Source: DATFJC01 sp035269445 (lineage in GTDB: Bacteria > Patescibacteriota > Patescibacteriia > UBA2591 > UBA6264). Taken from it: a DNA stretch of 37,838 nt. A model generated the notes under the pieces. It worked only from the letters and a program-made list of their open reading frames with translations. It ran no database searches and was not told the DNA's origin. Numbering within the stretch: the stretch's first letter is position 1; each line of letters opens with the position of its first letter. The stretch covers positions 1 to 37,838 of the forward strand of contig DATFJC010000015.1 of NCBI GenBank assembly GCA_035269445.1, read 5' to 3'. Shown here piece after piece: positions 16,771 to 24,327 of the stretch. Position numbers and translations under genes: made by a program.

Positions 16771-17310
16771 TTAAATAGTGTTAGTAGTAAAAATATATAT
16801 ATTAATATCTCCCTTTTGCCAAGCTCTTTCTTCTAGGCCGGCTTTTTTACATAAGTTGCTCATATAGTCATTAAGGCTCCAGTTTGTTTCTTTGGCTACT
16901 TCTGGTAAATAAACAGCTGTGTTAAATGCCTTTTCTATGTATACGCCATGCTTACCAAGTTTTATTTCTTTTTTAGGCTTATCTATTTTTTTTAAAGATG
17001 ATAAAATCGAGATTTGAATATTTAGATCATCTATTTCTTCTAAGGTTACTGGTAGAAAACGATTGTCTTTTAAGGCAGCTGATATTGCCATATCAGAAAC
17101 TGATTTATAGATTGGTTTTTTATTTTCTTTAACCTTCCCTATACAGCCTCTTAAGCGGTTATTTTTATAAAGGGTAACAAATATGCCTCTTTTTTTATTT
17201 AATTCACTATCAATATTTTCAAAATTCAATTTAACCCCCTCCCCTATTATAGCTTTTTTAATACTTTCTTTTGCAATTTTTTTTAATATTTTTTTATTTT
17301 TATCTTTCAT
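16771..17310 (-). CDS. amrA: AmmeMemoRadiSam system protein A (AMMECR1 domain)
   Basis: The 179-residue product is a full AMMECR1 domain: GIFVTLYKNNRLRGCIG with the hallmark LRGCIG (53-58), SVSDMAISAALKDNRF, LNIQISILSSLKKI, HGVYIEKAFNTAVYLPEVA and WSLNDYMSNLCKKAGL. AMMECR1 proteins occur in archaea, eukaryotes and some bacteria, and in bacteria and archaea are often encoded with a Memo protein and a radical SAM enzyme, as here (next genes upstream in the transcript). The biochemical role is not established to my knowledge. It lies 6 bases after amrB. Confidence 0.92.
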   Translation of the reverse strand: MKDKNKKILKKIAKESIKKAIIGEGVKLNFENIDSELNKKRGIFVTLYKNNRLRGCIGKVKENKKPIYKSVSDMAISAALKDNRFLPVTLEEIDDLNIQISILSSLKKIDKPKKEIKLGKHGVYIEKAFNTAVYLPEVAKETNWSLNDYMSNLCKKAGLEERAWQKGDINIYIFTTNTI

Positions 17311-17316
17311 GTTTTT

Positions 17317-18129
17317 TTAGTTAAAGCTTATGGCTCCATATCCTACAACTTTCGAGTTTCCTCCACTAACATCACCAGAATTTTGGTATTTTATAAAATG
17401 ACCTTCTTTTAGGTTAAGGGCTTTTTTAAGCCTTAAAGCGATTTTAATTGCCTCACTACCACAGGCATAAGTGGCAAATCTTTTAGGTTGTTTTAATCGT
17501 TTATTGAATTTTTCTAAATCACCACTTATTATGCTGGCAATAGTTTTTTGATCTTCTCTTTGAGCTATTTTTTTATTAGGATAATGAGATAAATCTGAAC
17601 TTATTATTACAAGTGTATTTTTGTTTATGTATTGTTTTAAAACATTTACTAATTTTTTATTTTTATCTGGATCAGACTTTCCTATTAAAATAGGAATAAT
17701 TTTAAAATCATCTAATATAACCTCTAAAAATGGTAAAAGAACCTCAATTGAATGTTCATAGTTATGATATCTACTTTCAAATAAAAACTGATCATCTTTA
17801 ATTTCATTTTTAATATTTTCAATAACTTTATTTTCAAGTTTTATTCTACTAATTGGCGTGGCCCAAGTTTTGTTTTCGTCAAAACAGATGCCATTAAAGG
17901 CTCTGTGTGATGGAGCTATTATAATTACCCTATTAATGTTTTTATTTTGGACTTGTTTAAAACCAGCCGCCATTACTTCGCCGCAAAAGCTATAACCAGC
18001 ATGAGGTAGAATTAATATTTTAGGTTCTGGTATATTGTTTTTTACGCTTTTAAGTTCTTCTTTAATTAAGAACTTTAGTTTTTGTTTTTGAGCAGGATAA
18101 AATTGACCTGCCATAATTGGTAAACGCAT
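17317..18129 (-). CDS. amrB: AmmeMemoRadiSam system protein B (Memo family)
   Basis: Memo proteins resemble class III extradiol dioxygenases. The product starts MRLPIMAGQFYP and shows ILILPHAGYSFCGEVMAAGF, VIIIAPSHRAFNGICF, SRYHNYEHSIEVLLPFLEV, LVIISSDLSHYP and ACGSEAIKIAL, all typical of the family, including the His residues that line the metal-like pocket. The frame is open further upstream to an ATG at 18207, but that would add 26 residues overlapping amrS; the family start motif fits the ATG at 18129 (270 residues, 16 bases after amrS). It is the middle gene of the amrS-amrB-amrA trio. Confidence 0.93.
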   Translation of the reverse strand: MRLPIMAGQFYPAQKQKLKFLIKEELKSVKNNIPEPKILILPHAGYSFCGEVMAAGFKQVQNKNINRVIIIAPSHRAFNGICFDENKTWATPISRIKLENKVIENIKNEIKDDQFLFESRYHNYEHSIEVLLPFLEVILDDFKIIPILIGKSDPDKNKKLVNVLKQYINKNTLVIISSDLSHYPNKKIAQREDQKTIASIISGDLEKFNKRLKQPKRFATYACGSEAIKIALRLKKALNLKEGHFIKYQNSGDVSGGNSKVVGYGAISFN

Positions 18130-18145
18130 ATTTAAAAAAATTAAC

Positions 18146-19195
18146 TTAGATATTTTGCCAAATTCCAGGTATAATAAAGCCGCAATTAGGGCAAATGTTT
18201 CGGTCAAGGTTTACTTCTATGTCGTAACCACTTCGGTTAATAACATCGTTGTTGCAGTTAGGGCAATATGTGTTTTGGTATTTTTTGTTTGTACTGTTTC
18301 CAATATAAACAAAATTAAGCCCCGCCTCTTTACCTATTTTATAAGCTAGTTTTAAAGTTTTAAAAGGGGTTTCTTGTTTATCTTTCATCTTATACGCAGG
18401 GTGAAATCTAGAAATATGCCAAGGAATATTTGGATTAAGTTTGGCTATAAATTTTGCAATATTTTTTAATTCTTTTTTGCTGTCATTCTCCCCTGGTATT
18501 AAAAGGGTGGTAATTTCCAACCAAATATTTTTATATTTTTTAACAATATCTTTAATGTTTCTTTTTACAGGATCTACTTTAGCTTTACAAATATTTTTAT
18601 AAAATTCTCTGGAAAAAGATTTTAAATCTATATTAATAGCATCAAGATAAGGAGCAATTTTTTCTAAGGCTTGTTTTGATTCAAAGCCATTGGTTACATA
18701 AACGTTTTTAATGCCAGTTTTAAAGGCTAAGCGAGCTATATCGTAAGCGTACCTAAAAAAGACAGCTGGTTCATTATAGGTATAAGCAATAACAGGAATG
18801 TCTCTTTCTTTACAATGTCTTATTATTTGTTCTGGGCTCCATTTTTCATAGTTTTCTATTGTGTCTTCTAAAGAAATATTTGGATTTTTGGCTATTTTTT
18901 TCGGTTGTTGAGATATTCCCCAGTTTTGACAAAATTGACATTGGAAATTACAACCCATGGTTCCTAAAGAAAAAACAGGTCGTCTGGGAAGAAAATGAAA
19001 AAAAGGTTTTTTTTCAATAGGATCTATTTGAACAGATGTTGGATGTTCATAAACCAAAGAATAAAGTACGCCATCTATATTTTTTCTTACACCACAAATA
19101 CCTGTTTTTCCAGGCTTAATATTGCAGTGCCAAGAACAGGCATTGCATTGAACTAAATTTTTATTTTTTTCTTGATAAAGTAAGGCTTGTTTCAT
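18146..19195 (-). CDS. amrS: AmmeMemoRadiSam system radical SAM enzyme
   Basis: The 349-residue protein carries the radical SAM cluster motif C82-x3-C86-x2-C89 in MGCNFQCQFCQNWGISQ. An N-terminal Cys set (C17, C20, C24, C34, in CNACSWHCNI and GICGVR) and a C-terminal pair of CPNC motifs probably bind zinc or extra clusters. Related to pyruvate-formate-lyase activating enzymes, it is the defining member of the AmmeMemoRadiSam set, whose substrate is unknown. It begins 4 bases after the uppP stop and is followed by amrB and amrA, so all three are probably translated from the uppP promoter. Confidence 0.94.
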   Translation of the reverse strand: MKQALLYQEKNKNLVQCNACSWHCNIKPGKTGICGVRKNIDGVLYSLVYEHPTSVQIDPIEKKPFFHFLPRRPVFSLGTMGCNFQCQFCQNWGISQQPKKIAKNPNISLEDTIENYEKWSPEQIIRHCKERDIPVIAYTYNEPAVFFRYAYDIARLAFKTGIKNVYVTNGFESKQALEKIAPYLDAINIDLKSFSREFYKNICKAKVDPVKRNIKDIVKKYKNIWLEITTLLIPGENDSKKELKNIAKFIAKLNPNIPWHISRFHPAYKMKDKQETPFKTLKLAYKIGKEAGLNFVYIGNSTNKKYQNTYCPNCNNDVINRSGYDIEVNLDRNICPNCGFIIPGIWQNI

Positions 19196-19199
19196 AATT

Positions 19200-19934
19200 T
19201 TATAAAATAATATTTAAAATAGCTCCTATTATACAAAAACAACCGAATATAAAGGTAAATTTAGAAAAGTTAATTTTTTTGGCAAAGCGGAGTAATATTT
19301 TTAAGGTTAAAAACCCTACCAAGAAACTAGTGATTAAAGCAGGCCAGCCAACTAGTAAAAGATCAGGACTTTTTAGAAAAAGATAAGAGCTAGAAGCTAA
19401 AATTATTGGGGCAGACATTAAATAAGAGAGTGTTAGGATTTTTTTGGGTGAAAATTTTGAAAAAGATAAACCAAATATAGTAGAGCCTGACCGAGAAAGC
19501 CCGGGTATTACGGCTAGGCCCTGAAGTATTCCCGTTAATAAGGCTGTTTGTTGAAATTTTAGGTGTGGTTTAGACTTTTTTTTATTAAAAAAACTTGTTG
19601 TAAAAAGACCTATTCCCATAATAAAGAGTAAACTAGCCCCAAGCGAAACCCCAGTTATTATATGATAAAGGGGAAAGCCTATTGCCAGTGAAAGCGTAGT
19701 GGTTATAAAAAGAAAATAAAGTAACTTTTTGTTTTTAAGTAAAATAATTTCTTTCCATTCCTTTCTAAAATAAACTAACACTGCCAAAAGGGTTCCTAGG
19801 TGTAAAAATAGCGCAATATCAATTGAATTTATTTTTAGCTCAAATATTTCACTAAAAAGAGCCACTATTCCTTCGCTAGAAATAGGAAGCCATTCAAAAA
19901 CACCCTGGAATATCCCTAATAAAACATATTTCAT
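19200..19934 (-). CDS. uppP: undecaprenyl-diphosphatase (BacA/UppP family)
   Basis: UppP recycles the undecaprenyl carrier lipid for peptidoglycan synthesis at the membrane. The 244-residue product has about seven membrane segments and both family motifs: QGVFEWLPISSEGIVAL (10-26) and GLAVIPGLSRSGSTIFG with the PGxSRSxxT catalytic loop. In the first motif the position held by His30 in the E. coli enzyme is Ile (SSEGIV instead of SSSGHL), as in some archaeal-type members. It is a little shorter than the usual 265-275 residues. Its promoter lies so close that the mRNA should be nearly leaderless. Confidence 0.88.
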   Translation of the reverse strand: MKYVLLGIFQGVFEWLPISSEGIVALFSEIFELKINSIDIALFLHLGTLLAVLVYFRKEWKEIILLKNKKLLYFLFITTTLSLAIGFPLYHIITGVSLGASLLFIMGIGLFTTSFFNKKKSKPHLKFQQTALLTGILQGLAVIPGLSRSGSTIFGLSFSKFSPKKILTLSYLMSAPIILASSSYLFLKSPDLLLVGWPALITSFLVGFLTLKILLRFAKKINFSKFTFIFGCFCIIGAILNIIL

Positions 19935-19943
19935 ATAGTTTAT

Positions 19944-19972
19944 ATTATAATCTTTTTTCTATTAAATGTAAA
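19944..19972 (-). promoter_or_regulatory. promoter of the uppP-amr-ddl-ftsQ operon
   Basis: Minus-strand TTTACA (19972-19967) and TATAAT (19949-19944) are spaced by 17 bases. The predicted start is near 19937, only about 3 bases before the uppP ATG (19934). Confidence 0.75.
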
Positions 19973-19994
19973 ACTAAAAATATATTTAAAATAA

Positions 19995-20019
19995 AAAAGG
20001 TTTTAATATAAAACCTTTT
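19995..20019 (-). terminator. intrinsic terminator after polX
   Basis: A 10-bp perfect stem (AAAAGGTTTT / AAAACCTTTT) with a 5-base loop, followed on the minus strand by TTATTTTAAAT. It lies 16 bases past the polX stop. Confidence 0.8.
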
Positions 20020-20035
20020 GTTATTAGTTTAAAAA

Positions 20036-21763
20036 TTATTTTTTGTTAATAAATTTTTCAAAAGATTTTAAAGATTTTGTGTTAATAACATCTTTTTTTT
20101 CAATCCAACCTCTTTTTGCCGTTAAAACGCCAAATTTCATAAACTTGAGACTGTTAGGGCTATGGGCATCAGTTGAAATAGCTAATTTAACTTTATTTTC
20201 TTTTGCAAGTTTAGCGTAAGAGGCCTTTAGATCTAATCTTTGCCATGATGCATTAATTTCTAATACTACATTTTCTTTTTTAGCAATTTTTATAATCTTT
20301 TCCATATTTAAATTTATTGGCTCTCTTTTGTTTATAATTCTGCCAGTTGGGTGAGCTATTATATCAATATGTTTATTTTTCATGGCCTTGGCGAGTCTTT
20401 GAGTTTGTTCTGTTTTCTCTTTTTTAAATCCGGAATGAATTGCTCCCAAAACTATGTCGAACTTTTGAAGTATTTTGTCTGGTAAAAATAAATCTCCATT
20501 TTCTAAAATATCTACCTCGCAACCTGCAAATATTTTTATCCCTTTTATTTTTTTATTTGCTTTTTTAATGTCTTTTAAATAATTATTTACATTGTTTTTA
20601 TTTAAGCCATTTATCATCCCCATGGGAGTGGCATGATCTGTAATGGCTAAATATTTATAACCCATTTTTTTGCAAGCTTTGGCCATTTCTAAAATAGTTT
20701 TATTACCATCAGACCAATTGCTGTGCATTTGTAAGTCCCCTTTTATGTCTTGATCTTTTATGAGTGTAGGTAATTTATTTTTTTGAGCCATTTCAACTTC
20801 TCCCTTATCTTCACGAATTTCTGGGGGGATATAGGGTAAGCCTATTGATTTGAAAACTTGTGTTTCGTTTTTACCGCCAATTCTTTTATTATTACTTTTT
20901 TTAAAAATTCCATATTCATTGATCTTAAGATTTTTTTTCATACCCAATTTTCTTATGTGAATATTATGATCTTTTGATCCTGTAAAATAATGCATAGCAG
21001 CACCAAAACTTTTTGGGTCTACTACCCTTAGGTCTGCCTGGGGGCCTTCCTTTATAACAACCCTTGCTTTTGTGTCTCCGCTTAGTAAAACTCTATCTAT
21101 CTCTTTCATTGATGTAAAGAATTTTATTGCCTTTTTGGGTTGATTAGAGGTTATTAAAAAATCTAAGTCCCCTATTGTTTCCTTGCCCCTTCTAAAAGAT
21201 CCGCATATTTCTACCTTTTCAATTAAATCTGATTTTTTGAGTTTGTCTTTTATACTTATAGCCATATCATAAAAGGCGCCTAAAATAAATCTTTTTTGAA
21301 ATTTCTTATAAAGCTTAATGCTTTTTAAAATATTTTTTTCACTTTTTTCGCCCCAGCCTTTTAATTTTCTTAATTTATGCGATTTTACTAGTTTTTTTAA
21401 GCCCTTTATTGTTTTAACATTAAATTTGTCATAAAATAGTTTTGCTTTTTGGGGGCCTATTCCTTGTATATTCATTAAATTAGTAACACCTTTGGGTATT
21501 TTTTTCCTTAAGCGATTTAGTTCTTTACTTTTGCCTGTTTTAATAATTTCCTTAATATGTTTTTCAATTCCCTTGCCTACCCCTGGTATGGATTGTAAAT
21601 TATCTTTTTTATAAATTTTAATAATATCTTTATCTAAATTATCAATAGCTCTAGCAGCCCTACGATTGGCAGCAATTCTAAATCTATTGCCATCTATAAC
21701 TTCCAAAATATCAGACATATTATCTAACATTTTTGCTATTCTAATATTATCTAGGTTTTTCAT
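20036..21763 (-). CDS. polX: family X DNA polymerase with PHP phosphoesterase domain
   Basis: Bacterial PolX fills short gaps during repair and its PHP domain has 3'-exonuclease activity. The 575-residue product has helix-hairpin-helix motifs (IPGVGKGIEKHI, IQGIGPQKAKLFY), the polymerase palm with GSFRRGKETIGDLDFLI (the D-x-D metal site) and the third acidic residue in QADLRVVD, then a PHP domain from about residue 340: DLQMHSNWSDG, ITDHA, GCEVDIL, AHPTG and STDAHS. These are the usual metal-binding residues, so both activities look intact. It lies 16 bases after the M23 gene, in the same transcript. Confidence 0.96.
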   Translation of the reverse strand: MKNLDNIRIAKMLDNMSDILEVIDGNRFRIAANRRAARAIDNLDKDIIKIYKKDNLQSIPGVGKGIEKHIKEIIKTGKSKELNRLRKKIPKGVTNLMNIQGIGPQKAKLFYDKFNVKTIKGLKKLVKSHKLRKLKGWGEKSEKNILKSIKLYKKFQKRFILGAFYDMAISIKDKLKKSDLIEKVEICGSFRRGKETIGDLDFLITSNQPKKAIKFFTSMKEIDRVLLSGDTKARVVIKEGPQADLRVVDPKSFGAAMHYFTGSKDHNIHIRKLGMKKNLKINEYGIFKKSNNKRIGGKNETQVFKSIGLPYIPPEIREDKGEVEMAQKNKLPTLIKDQDIKGDLQMHSNWSDGNKTILEMAKACKKMGYKYLAITDHATPMGMINGLNKNNVNNYLKDIKKANKKIKGIKIFAGCEVDILENGDLFLPDKILQKFDIVLGAIHSGFKKEKTEQTQRLAKAMKNKHIDIIAHPTGRIINKREPINLNMEKIIKIAKKENVVLEINASWQRLDLKASYAKLAKENKVKLAISTDAHSPNSLKFMKFGVLTAKRGWIEKKDVINTKSLKSFEKFINKK

Positions 21764-21779
21764 AAAAATTTATTATTTT

Positions 21780-23039
21780 TTATTTTTCTCCAAGCATTTC
21801 CAAAAGTCCTCTTTTCTTTATATTAAAATCATATTTTTCTTGCTCTGATATCTCCCCTACGCTGCTAAATTTTTGTAATAAGGGATTTATTGCTTGATTA
21901 TAAATTTTCATGGCATATTCTAAGTGTGGGCCCGTAGAGCAACTTCCAGTAGATCCAACATAGCCTATAATCTGTCCCTGACTTATGTTAGTGCCATGGC
22001 TTATCCCCCTAGCATATGATAAAAGATGAGAATAACGAGTAGTATATTTTTCATTATGTCTTATCTCAATAGTTTTACCAATGCAATTGCGCCAACCAAT
22101 AGAAATTACCCTGCCCTTTCCAGAAGAAACCACAGGTGTGCCACTAGGGGCAGCATAATCTATTGCTAAATGAGGGGTGTAACCACCAAATTTAGGATGC
22201 CATCTTTTATATGTAAAGCTAGAAGATATATATTTATATTGAAGCGGGGATTTTAAAAAAGTTCTTCTTAGGTTTTTTCCTTCAAGGTCGTAGTAATCAA
22301 AATCTCCATTTTGATGATTATAATAAAGGCCATAATGATCTTCTCCCATATTTACAAACTTGGCAGCTAAAATCTTTCCTGTATCTACTTCTTTTCCATT
22401 TAAAAATCTTTTTTCATAAAGAACTTTAAATGTATCTCCTTTTTTTATGTCAAAGCCAAAATCAATATCCCAGGCAAAAATATTAGCCATTTCCATAATA
22501 ATTTTATCAGGGATATTATTATTTTTAGCAGAGGCATAAAAGCTAGATTTAACTATGCCCTCTTTTTTAAATATTTTTGTTTTATAATTATATTTTTTTA
22601 ACTTTGCAATTAAACCAGAATTGTTGTTTTTTAAACTTAAAAATTTATCTTTATCAATATTATAAATAAATTCTTGAAATTTATTGTTTTTAAATATAAT
22701 CTCAATTTTATTGCCTGCCTTAATATTTTCTAGGTTGTAAATATTTTTTGCAGACTGATAAATTTGTTGTACTTGTTCTTTGCTTAATTCTAATTTTTTA
22801 TAAAGTAATGAAAAAGCTTCGCCTGGTTGAATAATGTATTCATTTTTTTTAATTTGAGAGGTTTCTGGCTTATTTTTTTTAACCTCAATCTCATTTTCTT
22901 GATTATTAATTGAAGCTTGCTTAGAATCTGATTTTAAAAAGATAATTAATAATAGAATAATTATTAAAAGAATAATTATTCCAAAAAATATTTTCTTCCT
23001 TTTTTTTGTTTTCTTTTTTTTAAAAAAATATTGTGGCAT
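21780..23039 (-). CDS. membrane-anchored M23 metallopeptidase (MepM-like)
   Basis: The 419-residue product has a basic N-terminus, one membrane helix (about 17-35), a charged linker, a LysM-like/OapA-like region (about 65-120: YIIQPGEAFSLLYKKLELS and IKAGNKIEIIF), and a C-terminal M23 domain as in MepM (YebA) endopeptidases. The zinc motif HLAID and YSHL are present, but the final HxH motif reads H372-L-E374 (TGPHLEYAM): the second His, a zinc ligand in LytM, is Glu. It may have altered activity or be a non-catalytic activator. Its ATG sits 6 bases after a TAAAAT -10 box, so the mRNA should be leaderless. Confidence 0.88.
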   Translation of the reverse strand: MPQYFFKKKKTKKRKKIFFGIIILLIIILLLIIFLKSDSKQASINNQENEIEVKKNKPETSQIKKNEYIIQPGEAFSLLYKKLELSKEQVQQIYQSAKNIYNLENIKAGNKIEIIFKNNKFQEFIYNIDKDKFLSLKNNNSGLIAKLKKYNYKTKIFKKEGIVKSSFYASAKNNNIPDKIIMEMANIFAWDIDFGFDIKKGDTFKVLYEKRFLNGKEVDTGKILAAKFVNMGEDHYGLYYNHQNGDFDYYDLEGKNLRRTFLKSPLQYKYISSSFTYKRWHPKFGGYTPHLAIDYAAPSGTPVVSSGKGRVISIGWRNCIGKTIEIRHNEKYTTRYSHLLSYARGISHGTNISQGQIIGYVGSTGSCSTGPHLEYAMKIYNQAINPLLQKFSSVGEISEQEKYDFNIKKRGLLEMLGEK

Positions 23040-23045
23040 ATCCCT

Positions 23046-23051
23046 ATTTTA
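23046..23051 (-). promoter_or_regulatory. -10 element of the M23-polX operon, immediately before the ATG
   Basis: Minus-strand TAAAAT preceded by TGT (extended -10) ends 6 bases before the ATG at 23039. A start 7 bases downstream would fall on the A of the start codon. The -35 is poor. Confidence 0.5.
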
Positions 23052-23089
23052 ACATATTATGGAAAAAATAAAAATAACCTTAAAACAGC

Positions 23090-23118
23090 TTGACAAAATA
23101 ATAAATTTATACTAATAT
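23090..23118 (+). promoter_or_regulatory. near-consensus promoter of the DHH phosphoesterase gene
   Basis: TTGACA (23090-23095, perfect) and TAATAT (23113-23118) are spaced by 17 bases. The start would be near 23125, about 48 bases before the ATG. This is the strongest -35 in the window. Confidence 0.85.
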
Positions 23119-23160
23119 AAGGCTAATAATTTGTTCTTTTAAACTAAAAATAAAAAATAA

Positions 23161-23167
23161 AAGGAGG
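23161..23167 (+). promoter_or_regulatory. strong ribosome binding site (AAGGAGG)
   Basis: A full Shine-Dalgarno sequence sits 5 bases before the ATG at 23173. I find no comparable site before the other genes in this window, so it marks this gene for efficient initiation and fixes its start. Confidence 0.9.
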
Positions 23168-23172
23168 ATAAA

Positions 23173-24264
23173 ATGTCAAAATTAAAAGAACTAAAAAGGG
23201 CGTTAAGGGATGATAACGGGCAAATAAATATTTTAATTGCTCAGTTTGATCCAGACGCGCTTGCTAGTGCTATGGGATTAGAATACATTATCCAGAAAGT
23301 AAGTGATCTAAAGGTCCAAATATATTATTTTGGAGCTATAGGTCATCCCCAAAACCGCTGTTTGATTAATAAGTATGACCTAAAAAGAAAGGTTAGACCT
23401 ATTAAGGATTCCGACATTTCAAAAGACTCGACAGTGGCCTTAGTTGATTCTTGCCACATTGAAGACGGAAGGCTATTAAAGGAAAAATCAGACTTGCCCA
23501 TTCCCTTGGTTATTATAGATCATCATAGGGGTGAAGTAAGTTTTCCGGAAAAGGAAAAAGGTTTTGTCTGGGTAGAAGATGTGGGCGCAGCCTCTACAAT
23601 GATTGTAGAGCTTCTTAGAGAGTTAGATTCGAATATCAATGAATATCTTTCAAGTGAGGTTGGCTCAATGCTTGCTACAATTCTTACTCTAGGAATTTAT
23701 ACTGATACAAACAAGCTAGTAAGTGGATCACAACGAGATAGAGAAGCTTATGGCTTTGTAACTCAGTTTGTTTCTGGCATAGAAATGTCTGAACTAGTGG
23801 ATTATCCCTTGTCAGAGAGCTATTTTAAAAACCTTCAAAATGCTCTTAATAATTACATGAGAAAGGGATCTCGAGTTATTGCAAAGGTAGGAATAATATC
23901 TGGAGAAACTGGAGACGATTTGTCTACTATCGCAGATGAATTTTTGCGTATGCAAGGAGTAACCTTGGTTGTAATTTGGGGTATTATCAACAAGAAGGTC
24001 AGAATTAGCGCTAGATCAAGAGATTTAAGCACGCCCTTAGATGAATTTTTGGCTCAGAAGTTTGGAAAAAGCTCAGGAGCAAAATTAGCTCCTAATGGTA
24101 GAGGAGAAGGTGGAGCTATTCTTGACTTAAACTTAGGCTTTTGGTATTCAGAAAATATTGAATCAGAGATAGAAATGCTTGTGACAAATAGATTGCGTGA
24201 GGTAATGTTCTCTGATTTGCCTGAATCTTCACCTGAGTCAAATATTGAAAAAAAGGACACCTAA
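23173..24264 (+). CDS. DHH-family phosphoesterase
   Basis: DHH phosphoesterases such as NrnA and GdpP cleave short RNAs, pAp or cyclic dinucleotides. The 363-residue product has motif I FDPDALASA (D26, D28), motif II VDSCH (D92, H95) and motif III D116-H117-H118 (IIDHHRG), then VEDVGAASTMIVELL. The usual His before motif I is replaced (AQFDPD), and the C-terminal DHHA1 glycine motif reads GRGEGGA rather than GGGHxxA. There is no membrane segment, CBS or PAS domain. It is a single-gene unit with excellent promoter, ribosome binding site and terminator, and less A/T-biased codons than its neighbours, suggesting high expression. The exact substrate is open. Confidence 0.88.
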   Translation: MSKLKELKRALRDDNGQINILIAQFDPDALASAMGLEYIIQKVSDLKVQIYYFGAIGHPQNRCLINKYDLKRKVRPIKDSDISKDSTVALVDSCHIEDGRLLKEKSDLPIPLVIIDHHRGEVSFPEKEKGFVWVEDVGAASTMIVELLRELDSNINEYLSSEVGSMLATILTLGIYTDTNKLVSGSQRDREAYGFVTQFVSGIEMSELVDYPLSESYFKNLQNALNNYMRKGSRVIAKVGIISGETGDDLSTIADEFLRMQGVTLVVIWGIINKKVRISARSRDLSTPLDEFLAQKFGKSSGAKLAPNGRGEGGAILDLNLGFWYSENIESEIEMLVTNRLREVMFSDLPESSPESNIEKKDT

Positions 24265-24271
24265 CAAATAA

Positions 24272-24298
24272 CACCCTGTATTTTAAAAATACAGGGTG
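24272..24298 (+). terminator. strong intrinsic terminator after the DHH gene
   Basis: A 10-bp perfect stem (CACCCTGTAT / ATACAGGGTG), extendable through the loop, is followed by CTTTTTTATAA. It lies 7 bases past the stop codon. Confidence 0.92.
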
Positions 24299-24327
24299 CT
24301 TTTTTATAATTTATTTAAATTATTTTT

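Noticed and set aside
18130..18207. Upstream start for amrB (ATG at 18207)
   Set aside because: It would add 26 residues read through the amrS stop region; the Memo family start MRLPxMAGxFYP fits the ATG at 18129.
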